A stretch of DNA of 64,000 bases. Source: Acetobacter indonesiensis (GTDB lineage: Bacteria > Pseudomonadota > Alphaproteobacteria > Acetobacterales > Acetobacteraceae). The first letter of the stretch is position 1; each line of letters begins with the position of its first letter. Under the pieces are notes generated by a model that was given only the letters and a program-made list of their open reading frames with translations, ran no database searches and was not told the origin of the DNA. The stretch lies in the NCBI RefSeq assembly GCF_000963945.1, contig NZ_BAMW01000057.1, positions 1-64,000 of the forward strand, given 5' to 3'. Below, piece after piece: positions 56,812 to 64,000 of this stretch. The position numbers were made by a program, and so were the translations under genes.

Positions 56812-57459
56812 ATGCCCCCTTCTGACCTCCCCCCCGGCTGGAGCGGACCTTATCAATCCCCCAACACCGCCGCCCCCTATACCCAACCGGGCGGGATAGG
56901 GCAGCCCACATGGGTGTATGCCGGTTTTTGGTGGCGGGTCTGGGCGTTTCTGATTGATGCGCTGATCCTCAGCGTGGTGGATAGCGTGCTGGGCTTTTTC
57001 ATGCTGCCCGACCTGAAAGTCGAATGGCAGGAAACGCCTATTCCTGATGCGTCAGGTCAAACAGTTGATGTGGTTGATATTGCCGATTTTGTGCAGCCCG
57101 ACACCATTTCAGTGTTGATCCCCCACATTCATGCAGGCAACTGGCATCTGCCCAGCCTGTTTCTGGCGCTTCTGCCTGCGCTGTATTTCATTATTTTTGA
57201 ATCTTCGTCCTTCCGCGCAACACCCGGCAAGCGCCTGTGCCGGCTGGAAGTGACAACATCCCGCGGCAGACGGCTCTCCATCGGGCGGGCAGCTTTGCGG
57301 TTTGCTGTGAAAGCGTTTATCTCGTTTCCGTTTTTCTATATCGGCGTATTGATGGTTGCGTTCACCCGGCACAAACAGGGCCTGCATGACCTGATAGCCG
57401 ATACTGTTGTCATCCGTGCCGAAACGGCTGAAGTCGTAACCTTCGAACCGCGTTCCTGA
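56812..57459 (+). CDS. RDD-family membrane protein
   Basis: 215 residues. A Pro-rich N-terminus (about 40 residues) is followed by the RDD motif region GFWWRVWAFLIDALILSVV, a periplasmic loop, a second helix, then SSFRATPGKRLCRLEVT and a third helix ending in KQGLHDLIADTVVI. Function of RDD proteins is mostly unknown; transport roles have been proposed for some. AAGGAACAGG precedes the ATG. The upstream 81 bp contain two mutually exclusive small hairpins around 56758-56779. Confidence 0.85.
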   Translation: MPPSDLPPGWSGPYQSPNTAAPYTQPGGIGQPTWVYAGFWWRVWAFLIDALILSVVDSVLGFFMLPDLKVEWQETPIPDASGQTVDVVDIADFVQPDTISVLIPHIHAGNWHLPSLFLALLPALYFIIFESSSFRATPGKRLCRLEVTTSRGRRLSIGRAALRFAVKAFISFPFFYIGVLMVAFTRHKQGLHDLIADTVVIRAETAEVVTFEPRS

Positions 57460-57583
57460 CACGCGGGCCTTTTCTGCTGCCAGGCGGTCTTGATGCCGCC
57501 TGAATTGCCCCCTACCCTTACACGCATCATACGGGCGTTTTATCGCCCTTTTCCTTCTGCGTTGAATAAGGATACGGCACGCC

Positions 57584-60091
57584 ATGGCGGCAGACAGCCT
57601 GGATCGGGGCACGACCAGACTCGCTTCTGATTTTTCTTCTGTTTTTCTCTATGCACTCAGGCTCTGCTTTGTCTGTGCCATGCTGGTCGGGGTGTCTTTC
57701 AGCATTCCTGAACAGGCGCACGCAGAAGCAGCACCTGTCGCCACCGGCACCGGGTCACTCAGCCAACAGGACGCTCAACAGCTTCTCAGCGTTCTGAATG
57801 ATCCTAAAAAGCGCGAAGATTTCACCCATACCTTGTCCCTTATGGCAAAGGGTCTGCCTACCGCCGCACCTGCAAAAGCAGCCACGACCGCCCCGGCTGT
57901 GGTGGATAGTGACGTCAATTCCGAACTGGATAGCCTGACATCGTCCATGCAGGGGTATGTCCGCAACTTTGCTGGCCTGTTTAAGGATCTCGGGTCTGTC
58001 GGTTCCTGGTTCCATTCTGAACTTCGCAACCCGGAAACACGCCAGACGCTGATTGATGCCTTCAGTCGGGCACTGATTATTCTGCTGGTGGCTCTGGCGC
58101 TTGAACGCTGCGCCAGCATGCTTCTGAAAAAACCTCTGACATCTGTCACGGCCCACGCTGAAGCCCGGGAACGCAAGCAGGAAGCAGCGGCAGCCGTTGA
58201 AAGCGTGGAGGCTGCGACCTCAACCCCGGATGGCGACAACACCCAAACCCGCGCTGATGATCAACGCAGACGTAATGAAGTCATGCGGTATCTGGTCCGT
58301 GTGCCTTACAACGTGTTGCACTTTCTGCTGAAGCTGCTGCCGGTTGTGGTGTTCCTGGCCCTTGGGTATCTGGGCGCGGAATTCCTGACCACCACCACGC
58401 AGGCCCGCACCGTTACCATCACGCTGACAAACGCATATGTCATTGCGCGTGGCCTGTATCTGCTGGTTGAAACGGCTCTGGCCCCTCGTTCTCCTGCCAT
58501 TCGGCTGGCACCGGCCAGCGATAGCACGGCCCGGATGCTCACCCGGTGGTGGAATGTGCTGGTTGCCGCGCCATCGCTGGTTATCTGCCTCTCGACTTTG
58601 GGGAGTGAGTTCAATCTGGCACCCCGCGGTACGGAAGCCATGCTGCGGGCCGTTATTCTGATCCAGCATCTGATTATTGCTGCCTTCATCTGGCGCATAC
58701 GCCACATTGTAGCCAATGCCCTACAGCCGTCAGAAACACTGCGTAAAAACGCATTCTGGGCCTTTGCCGGGGCGATGGCCCGTTTCTGGTGGATACCGGT
58801 TCTGTTTCTGGATATCGCGTTGTGGTTTGTCTGGGCGGCCCACCTTAAGGGCGGGTATCAATGGATTCTGCGCGGCACAATCCTGACGCTTGTCTGCCTG
58901 GTTCTGTCCCGGCTGATTGCGGTTCTGACCTATGGCTTGCAAGACCGGCTCTTCCGTATCAGCGACACAACGGAAGCTGAATATCCCGGCCTGCAAAAAC
59001 GCGCCGACTATTACTATCCGTTTGTGCGCCGCATGCTGACGGTCTTCATTATTTTTGTCACCTGCGTCAGCATTGCCCAAAGCTGGAGCATCCCGAGTTT
59101 TCACTTCTTCCTTGAAAATCCGCTTGGTTCGCGACTGATCAGTGCCGCCGTTATTCTGACAATCGGGCTGGTCATTGCGTCTGTTGCGTGGGAAGTCATT
59201 AACGGTCTGCTGAACAAGCAGATTGACCGCTACACGTCCTCCGCACAGGCAGGGCGTGCGACCCGTCTGCGCACCATTCTGCCGATTATCCGCACCGTGC
59301 TGCTGGGTTTTATTATTGTGATTGTTACTGTCACCACCCTGTCGCAGATCGGGATTAACGTCACACCATTGCTGACGGGTGCCGGGATTCTGGGTGTTGG
59401 TCTGTCCTTCGGGTCACAAAGCCTCTGGAAAGACGTGATCACCGGCTTCTTTATGTTGGCTGAAGACGCCATTCAGGTTGGCGACTGGGTCACAACCAGC
59501 GGTGTTGCCGGGACGGTGGAGCAACTTTCCATTCGTACGCTAAGAGTACGATCTTTCGATGGCGATTTGCATATTATTCCGTTTTCGTCCGTAACTTCTA
59601 TTGCCAATACGGGACGTGGCTTCAACCAGATCATCGTCAAGCAGGTTCTTGATCTAAGCGAAGATAGCGGAAAAGTGGTCCACATCATGTCTGATGTGAT
59701 TAAAGAAATGCGGAAAGAGGATGCGTTCCGTCACATTATTTTCTCTGACTATAATGATCTGGGCGTCGATTGCAGTGACAGTAACGGGGCGATCCTTATC
59801 GGTACCATCCGCACTGCCCCGATGATGAAATGGAAAGTGCAACGCGAGTTTTATCGTCGTCTGGCCAACCGTATGGCCGACGCTGGCGTGAAGTTTTACA
59901 CCCCGACATCCTACTACACCACGCCACCGGGCAATTCGATGCATCTGACAGTTGATGATCTGCCTGATGCGTTCCCTCCGCCGCGTGACGCGCCCTCCCC
60001 GGTTACCACCCCGGAACCACCCTCTCCCTCGCTGTCACATGGCAACAAACCGCAGGGCCACGGCCCAGCAGAAGGCCCAGCACATGCCTGA
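57584..60091 (+). CDS. Mechanosensitive ion channel, large MscS family
   Basis: 835 residues, far longer than MscS (~286). An N-terminal signal or first helix (about 22-42), a periplasmic region, and several extra membrane segments precede the MscS core: the pore helix and beta domain GAGILGVGLSFGSQSLWKDV, GFFMLAEDAIQVGDWV, and TLRVRSFDGDLHIIPFSSV. The cytoplasmic part ends with a Pro-rich tail. Large members such as MscK and YbdG/YnaI act in osmotic downshock. It overlaps the following gene by 8 bp. Confidence 0.92.
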   Translation: MAADSLDRGTTRLASDFSSVFLYALRLCFVCAMLVGVSFSIPEQAHAEAAPVATGTGSLSQQDAQQLLSVLNDPKKREDFTHTLSLMAKGLPTAAPAKAATTAPAVVDSDVNSELDSLTSSMQGYVRNFAGLFKDLGSVGSWFHSELRNPETRQTLIDAFSRALIILLVALALERCASMLLKKPLTSVTAHAEARERKQEAAAAVESVEAATSTPDGDNTQTRADDQRRRNEVMRYLVRVPYNVLHFLLKLLPVVVFLALGYLGAEFLTTTTQARTVTITLTNAYVIARGLYLLVETALAPRSPAIRLAPASDSTARMLTRWWNVLVAAPSLVICLSTLGSEFNLAPRGTEAMLRAVILIQHLIIAAFIWRIRHIVANALQPSETLRKNAFWAFAGAMARFWWIPVLFLDIALWFVWAAHLKGGYQWILRGTILTLVCLVLSRLIAVLTYGLQDRLFRISDTTEAEYPGLQKRADYYYPFVRRMLTVFIIFVTCVSIAQSWSIPSFHFFLENPLGSRLISAAVILTIGLVIASVAWEVINGLLNKQIDRYTSSAQAGRATRLRTILPIIRTVLLGFIIVIVTVTTLSQIGINVTPLLTGAGILGVGLSFGSQSLWKDVITGFFMLAEDAIQVGDWVTTSGVAGTVEQLSIRTLRVRSFDGDLHIIPFSSVTSIANTGRGFNQIIVKQVLDLSEDSGKVVHIMSDVIKEMRKEDAFRHIIFSDYNDLGVDCSDSNGAILIGTIRTAPMMKWKVQREFYRRLANRMADAGVKFYTPTSYYTTPPGNSMHLTVDDLPDAFPPPRDAPSPVTTPEPPSPSLSHGNKPQGHGPAEGPAHA

Positions 60092-60842
60092 AACACCGGC
60101 TTCCTCCCTCTCCCAGACTGACCTCCAGCGCCTTACCGCGCTGGAGAAGCCACTGTCTGAATCAGGTTTTGCCTACCAGCCAGCCGCCGATATGCGGCCC
60201 CTGCTGGAACAGTTTGGCCTGAAACAGTGGGAGGAATTTGCCGAAAGCTGGAATCATCTGGGCGTGGACCGCTATATGGCCGATGGCGGCCGCTACCGGC
60301 GGCGGCGCTATGCCACGTTCTCGCTCACGGACGATGGTATTATTCGTAAGCCCCATCAGCCCCATTACCAGAGCCGGGATTACAATACCTTGAATGGGGG
60401 TATTGAACGCTGGTTCAAACCCGTGACCCCGGCCATCGGCCAGAATCCGGCCCTTCTGGCCATACTGGCTTTGACCCATCGTGTTGCGACAGACCTGACA
60501 CCCGCAACCCTGCAACCCAAAGCCTGGCATACCGAAATTCATCAATTCCGGATTGAAGCCAGCCCGGACTCAGCGGGGCAGCCAACCCCCGAAGGCCTGC
60601 ACCGGGATGGTGTGGATTGGGTGTGTGTGCTGATGGTGAACCGGGAAAACATTGCCAGTGGTGAAACCACCATTCACGATCTGAACCGCAAATGTGTAGG
60701 GAGCTTTACCCTGACCCAACCACTGGATACGGCATTCGTAAATGATAGCCGTGTCTACCACGGCGTAACGCCGGTCAAACCTGTTGACCCGACGCGGCCT
60801 GCCTACCGGGATGTGCTGGTCGTTACCTTACGGCATGAATAA
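60084..60842 (+). CDS. 2-oxoglutarate-Fe(II) dioxygenase family protein
   Basis: 252 residues. Likely iron ligands: HRDG (His and Asp) after PTPEGL, and His in RVYHGVTPVKP; an HQFRIEA strand and GETTIHDL lie nearby. These match the BsmA-like 2OG-Fe dioxygenase family (PF10014), some of which hydroxylate free amino acids such as isoleucine. ATG 60084 has AAGG 8 nt upstream and lies inside the end of the channel gene; an in-frame ATG at 60039 is an alternative. Substrate unknown. Confidence 0.85.
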   Translation: MPETPASSLSQTDLQRLTALEKPLSESGFAYQPAADMRPLLEQFGLKQWEEFAESWNHLGVDRYMADGGRYRRRRYATFSLTDDGIIRKPHQPHYQSRDYNTLNGGIERWFKPVTPAIGQNPALLAILALTHRVATDLTPATLQPKAWHTEIHQFRIEASPDSAGQPTPEGLHRDGVDWVCVLMVNRENIASGETTIHDLNRKCVGSFTLTQPLDTAFVNDSRVYHGVTPVKPVDPTRPAYRDVLVVTLRHE

Positions 60843-60845
60843 AAC

Positions 60846-60884
60846 AAAAGGCATGGAGCGCTTTTCTGGCCCTCCATGCCTTTT
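60846..60884. terminator. Bidirectional terminator
   Basis: Perfect 13-bp stem AAAAGGCATGGAG / CTCCATGCCTTTT with a 13-nt loop, between the converging dioxygenase (plus) and small membrane protein (minus). U-rich ends on both strands (TTTTC; TTTTGTTTTA). Confidence 0.85.
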
Positions 60885-60923
60885 CAAAAAAACCAATAAT
60901 CACCGGTCTTGGTGCTGTCGGGT

Positions 60924-61226
60924 TTAGTATCCGGCATATGAAATGGCGTGTAACCCAAGGGCGGCAAAACCGAAAACAAACACCATGGCACCCACCATCT
61001 GCGCTATTTCTTTCATACTAACGTCATGTTCCTTTACTGGTGCGGTCTGAACCGGGGCTGGTGTAACGGGGATAACGGGGTCAGGCATAACGGCATGCGT
61101 CTGTGCCGTAACATCTTCCCTGACATCGGCCGTCGTCACGTCATAATCCGCTGGGATCTGCCCTTCATCCGCCGCGAGAGGGTGCATGGAAACGGGTTCA
61201 TCGTGAGATGACTCTGTTCCTATCAT
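60924..61226 (-). CDS. Small protein with one C-terminal membrane segment
   Basis: 100 residues. The first ~75 are acidic to neutral and Pro/Val/Thr-rich (DPVIPVTPAPVQTAP), without Cys; the last ~25 form one hydrophobic helix (MVGAMVFVFGFAALGLHAI). The layout is that of a tail-anchored protein. AAAGGG precedes the ATG. I do not recognise the family. It is divergent from the exported protein gene by 177 bp. Confidence 0.7.
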   Translation of the reverse strand: MIGTESSHDEPVSMHPLAADEGQIPADYDVTTADVREDVTAQTHAVMPDPVIPVTPAPVQTAPVKEHDVSMKEIAQMVGAMVFVFGFAALGLHAISYAGY

Positions 61227-61403
61227 GGCAAAACCCTTTCATTTTTTGCAATGCAGATTTGTAATCCCCACTTATCTGGTGATCAAATGCTCATCCGTCA
61301 AGGGCCGCTCCTTAAAGCGTGCGCATCACGATCCCGATGTGAAGGGATAGACGAAGCTGGCCCAGACAGGCACATGAGAAGACCCATTTCAGGAGTTCCG
61401 GTC

Positions 61404-61820
61404 ATGAAAAGCCTGTCCGTTTTTTCTTTTGCCTGCGCTGTTTCTCTGGCGACGGCTGCTCTGTTCCCAGCGGCACAGGCTGCCAGCACAGCAGCACCAG
61501 CTCTGGCTGATGCCCACACGCAGTATCCGACATCCCTGTTCGAAGGTCAGTGGGCCATCATGGCCATGAGCCCCGTTTCCGTGGCAGCCAACAAAGCCGT
61601 TGGTCCTGCCGCGCGCCTGCTGGTGACACTGCCTGAAGCGCTCAAGAAAATTGTGGGCCAGGATAAGTTCAGCCTGTCCCGCCAGTCTGGCACATCATGG
61701 AGCGCGAAGCAGGGTGACCTGACTGTTACGTTCTCGCTGATTTCTGAAAACAGTGCCCAGCTTCAGGTCAAGGGAACAGGCAACCATAAGCTGGACCTGC
61801 CCCTGTATCGCGATAACTGA
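61404..61820 (+). CDS. Small exported protein of unknown function
   Basis: 138 residues. MKSLSVFSFACAVSLATAAL is a signal peptide, probably cleaved after AQA at about residue 26; the mature part (~112 residues) has no Cys and no known motif. AGGAG lies 8 nt before ATG 61404, a strong site. The open frame upstream (51 codons) lacks one. Likely periplasmic. A terminator follows 11 nt after the stop. Confidence 0.8.
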   Translation: MKSLSVFSFACAVSLATAALFPAAQAASTAAPALADAHTQYPTSLFEGQWAIMAMSPVSVAANKAVGPAARLLVTLPEALKKIVGQDKFSLSRQSGTSWSAKQGDLTVTFSLISENSAQLQVKGTGNHKLDLPLYRDN

Positions 61821-61831
61821 CCCCACATTAA

Positions 61832-61867
61832 AAAAGCCTGCGCCCCTTTTCAGGGCAGCAGGCTTTT
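61832..61867. terminator. Intrinsic terminator
   Basis: AAAAGCCTGC / GCAGGCTTTT stem with an inner CCC/GGG pairing; followed by CTGG on plus, and by TTTTTTAATG on minus. It lies between the exported protein (plus) and dnaJ-like gene (minus), serving both. Confidence 0.8.
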
Positions 61868-61901
61868 CTGGGGTTCTCACCCAACATTACAGGGAGCTGT
61901 T

Positions 61902-62807
61902 TTAGACAGAGTCGGGCGTCCAGTTTTTCAGGAATTCCTGTAACGCCGCATCAGGCTTGCCAATCTTGATCTGCAAGGTGACATACAAATTCCCCGCATC
62001 GCGCGAGCCATGAGCCTGCACGCCCTTCCCCCTAAGCCGTAATTTTGTGCCCGTGTCTGAACCCGCAGGCACGTTCATTTTCACAGCCCCGGTTGGGGTT
62101 GGAACGGTGATGGACCCACCAAGGACCGCCGTTTTCAGATCAACTGGCAGCGTTTCATGCAGGTCATGACCATCACGTGTGTAGGTTGCGTCTGGCAGCA
62201 CCGTGACAGTAATCAGCGCATCACCCTGCGGGCCACCTTGCACACCCGCATCCCCCTTTCCCCGCAAACGCAAGGTCTGGCCGTCTTCAATTCCCGGTGG
62301 AATTTTAACATCCAACGTAGCCCCATCCGGCAACGTAATGCGCGATGTGCTCCCGGTGACCGAGTCAAGAAAACTGACCTTCAACGAATAAGAGCGGTCC
62401 GCCCCTTTCTGCGGGCCTCGTCGTGCGCGGCCACCGCTGAACATGCTGCCAAACAGGTCGCTCAGGTCTTCTTCCGAAAAACCAGCCCCGCCAGGACCAC
62501 CCGGCCCGCCATAGCGGAAGCCCCCCATTCCTTCGCCATAGCCACGCTGACCACCACCAAAACCGGGATGCATCCGCTCCTGCCCTGAGGCATCAATTTC
62601 CCCACGATCATACCGGGCACGTTTTTCAGCATCGGACAGCAGTTCATTTGCCTGACCAATAGCCTTGAACTGTTCTTCCGCTACCTTGTCGCCAGGGTTC
62701 AGATCGGGGTGGTATTTCTTGGCCAGCTTGCGGTAGGCCTTGCGGATATCATCCTGACTGGCTGTTTTTGAAACGCCCAGAACCTCATACGGGTCGCGCA
62801 CACTCAT
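61902..62807 (-). CDS. DnaJ-class co-chaperone, CbpA type
   Basis: 301 residues. N-terminal J domain with the HPD tripeptide in [11 protein letters not shown] stimulates DnaK; a Gly/Phe-rich region (about 80-125) follows; two C-terminal substrate-binding beta domains ([30 protein letters not shown]) complete it. There is no Cys-rich zinc domain, so it is CbpA-like rather than DnaJ proper. GGGAG lies 8 nt before ATG 62807. The ATG overlaps the stop of a 56-codon ORF upstream (ATGA). Confidence 0.93.
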   Translation of the reverse strand: MSVRDPYEVLGVSKTASQDDIRKAYRKLAKKYHPDLNPGDKVAEEQFKAIGQANELLSDAEKRARYDRGEIDASGQERMHPGFGGGQRGYGEGMGGFRYGGPGGPGGAGFSEEDLSDLFGSMFSGGRARRGPQKGADRSYSLKVSFLDSVTGSTSRITLPDGATLDVKIPPGIEDGQTLRLRGKGDAGVQGGPQGDALITVTVLPDATYTRDGHDLHETLPVDLKTAVLGGSITVPTPTGAVKMNVPAGSDTGTKLRLRGKGVQAHGSRDAGNLYVTLQIKIGKPDAALQEFLKNWTPDSV

Positions 62808-62974
62808 GCCTGTTCTCCCTTCCGGGTGTCAGAGGGAGCAGAAAATATGTCCGTATCAAGCAGACTTATCAGCAACGCGATAATAACATCCTGAGAATAA
62901 CCTGCTTCTTGAGCCTCCGCGACCAGAGCCTTCAGGCGAGGCTGCAGGAATGCCTCTGCCGATATGGTTGTCAT
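62804..62974 (-). CDS. 56-residue ORF coupled to the DnaJ-like gene
   Basis: Starts ATG 62974 (GGAG 11 nt upstream), stop overlaps the chaperone start as ATGA. Sequence opens [20 protein letters not shown], continues [20 protein letters not shown] and ends with a charged RKGEQA: one or two amphipathic helices. No known family comes to mind; it is too short and unlike CbpM. The overlap, ribosome-binding site and regular helix pattern support a real gene. It may modulate the chaperone. Confidence 0.65.
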   Translation of the reverse strand: MTTISAEAFLQPRLKALVAEAQEAGYSQDVIIALLISLLDTDIFSAPSDTRKGEQA

Positions 62975-63002
62975 AGGGTGACCATCTCCACTTCATGCAA
63001 AC

Positions 63003-63025
63003 AGGCACGTCTATTGAGCGTGCCT
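63003..63025. repeat. Inverted repeat downstream of pta-like gene
   Basis: AGGCACG / CGTGCCT with a 9-nt loop, between the acyltransferase gene end (63129) and the 56-residue ORF. On minus the stem is followed by GTTTGC, a poor U-run, so only a weak terminator. Confidence 0.4.
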
Positions 63026-63128
63026 TAATGATTTCAATATCTTGATAATAATAATGGGAACGCAGAAGCCTGCGGTCAATGGACAAGACTGCTTTGCAGG
63101 CCCCCTTCAATTCTGGCAGAAAAACCGT

Positions 63129-64000
63129 CTAGGACTGACCTGTCGCCTGATCTTCCGCCACCAGCCTGCCAAGCACACAAGACAGCACACGGGCGCGTTC
63201 TGAATCGGCACGACTTGTCAGGATAATCGGCACTTTGGCCCCAAGCACAATGCCGGCAGCATCGGCACCGGCCAGAAACGTCAATTGCTTCGCCAACATA
63301 TTTCCTGCTTCAATATCCGGCACCAACAGCACATCCGCCTGGCCTGCAACGGGGGATACAATTTCTTTCTCCCGCGCTGCGTCCATATTAATTGCGTTAT
63401 CAAACGCCAACGGGCCATCAACCAACGCCCCTGTAATCTGGCCTCTGTCGGCCATTTTGCTCAGGGCGGCAGCATCAATGGTGGACGGTAAGGCCGCCGT
63501 AACGGTTTCAACGGCCGACAACACAGCTACTTTGGGGATATTGAGGCCCAAAGTGTGAGCCAGAGCGACAGCGTTACGCAGAATATCGACCTTACAGGCC
63601 AGATCAGGGGCAATATTCACCACACCATCCGTGACCAGCAAAGGGCGCGGATAAGCAGGAACATCCATAACAAACACGTGGCTTACCCGCCGCCCTGTAC
63701 GCAGCCCGTTTTCATGCTGAAGCACCGCATGCAGCAGCATGTCCGTATGGAGTGCTCCTTTCATAATCAAACTAACAGTTCCGTCATGCACTAACTGCAC
63801 AGCGTATTCAGACGCGGCCTTTGCGTCCGGACAGCACACGATTTTACAGAGGCTCAAATCCCGGCCGCATTCAGCAGCCAAAGACCGGATCGTTTCTTCA
63901 GGCCCCAGCAAAACCGGATGCAGCAAACCGTCTTCCGCCACATCAACCGCAGCATTCAAAACAACAGGGCTACAGGGATAAACTACCGCAACAGAAACCG
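63129..64000 (-). CDS. Phosphate acetyl/butyryltransferase (5' end outside window)
   Basis: At least 290 residues; the frame stays open to the right edge, so the start is missing. The visible N-terminal part reads VAVVYPCSPVVLNAAVDVAE, then HPVLLGPEETI, GALHTDMLLHAVL, RRVSHVFVMDVPAYPRPL and GIVLGAKVPIILTSRAD, as in Pta/Ptb enzymes. It interconverts acyl-CoA and acyl-phosphate, likely acetyl-CoA and acetyl-phosphate, and would pair with an acetate or butyrate kinase not seen here. The length fits the short Ptb-like or the bifunctional MaoC-Pta form; the missing part decides. Confidence 0.9.
   Translation of the reverse strand, partial: VSVAVVYPCSPVVLNAAVDVAEDGLLHPVLLGPEETIRSLAAECGRDLSLCKIVCCPDAKAASEYAVQLVHDGTVSLIMKGALHTDMLLHAVLQHENGLRTGRRVSHVFVMDVPAYPRPLLVTDGVVNIAPDLACKVDILRNAVALAHTLGLNIPKVAVLSAVETVTAALPSTIDAAALSKMADRGQITGALVDGPLAFDNAINMDAAREKEIVSPVAGQADVLLVPDIEAGNMLAKQLTFLAGADAAGIVLGAKVPIILTSRADSERARVLSCVLGRLVAEDQATGQS

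Noticed and set aside
62856-63110. 84-codon minus-strand open frame over the small ORF upstream of the DnaJ-like gene
   Set aside because: Different frame from the better supported 56-codon gene; no ribosome-binding site and a Ser/Gly/Arg-rich random-looking sequence.

Overview
The window reads as a contiguous piece of a chromosome from an alphaproteobacterium, most likely an acetic acid bacterium (Acetobacteraceae, probably Acetobacter or a close relative). Basis: the order yebC-ruvCAB-ybgC-tolQRAB-pal-cpoB-tilS-ftsH-folP-glmM, the tsaE-addB-addA-trxA-accD-folC order, a CtrA-type response regulator, and moderately GC-rich coding sequence. The genus is an inference. No insertion sequence, prophage, CRISPR array or rRNA was seen. 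One tRNA gene, tRNA-Thr(TGT), lies at about 22.5 kb.

Layout. 1-5 kb: a periplasmic-type GH37 trehalase cut by the left edge, carrying Pro-Ala and poly-Gln hexanucleotide repeats, then on the minus strand an unusual PLP enzyme followed by a histidine phosphatase. 5.2-9.7 kb: rfbBACD (dTDP-L-rhamnose) and a family 2 glycosyltransferase. 9.9-13.1 kb: ftsK and an RluA-type pseudouridine synthase. 13.2-19.0 kb (minus): a sulfur and tRNA-thiolation operon with two tandem cysteine desulfurases, a 2Fe-2S ferredoxin, mnmA, a GST-like protein and a GT4 glycosyltransferase. 19.1-19.25 kb: a non-coding stretch that can fold into several stem-loops. 19.5-22.3 kb: an alpha/beta hydrolase, trmJ-like and cysS. 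22.5-24.3 kb: tRNA-Thr beside two overlapping AT-rich membrane-protein genes of unknown function. 24.3-34.4 kb (minus): tsaE, addB, addA, trxA, accD, folC.

34.4-35.6 kb is the most distinctive locus: a very AT-rich leader with two related dyads precedes a CtrA-like response regulator. Its receiver has lost two conserved residues, and its gene contains a perfect 15-bp inverted repeat. 35.6-54.2 kb (minus) is the large conserved housekeeping block from secA through yebC, ruvCAB and tol-pal to ftsH, folP, glmM and thiD. 54.4-60.8 kb (plus): a parvulin foldase, argJ, an RDD membrane protein, a large MscS channel and a 2OG-Fe dioxygenase. 60.9-64 kb: two small envelope proteins, a DnaJ/CbpA chaperone translationally coupled to a previously hidden 56-residue ORF, and a phosphate acetyl/butyryltransferase cut by the right edge.

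Functionally the window covers envelope integrity (Tol-Pal, rhamnose, GlmM, FtsH, SecA, parvulin), DNA repair (AddAB, RuvABC), tRNA maturation and charging (MnmA, TilS, TsaE, TrmJ, CysS) and folate and fatty-acid precursors (FolC, FolP, AccD). Start codons were chosen by ribosome-binding site and family alignment from memory; several lie well inside the longest open frame.
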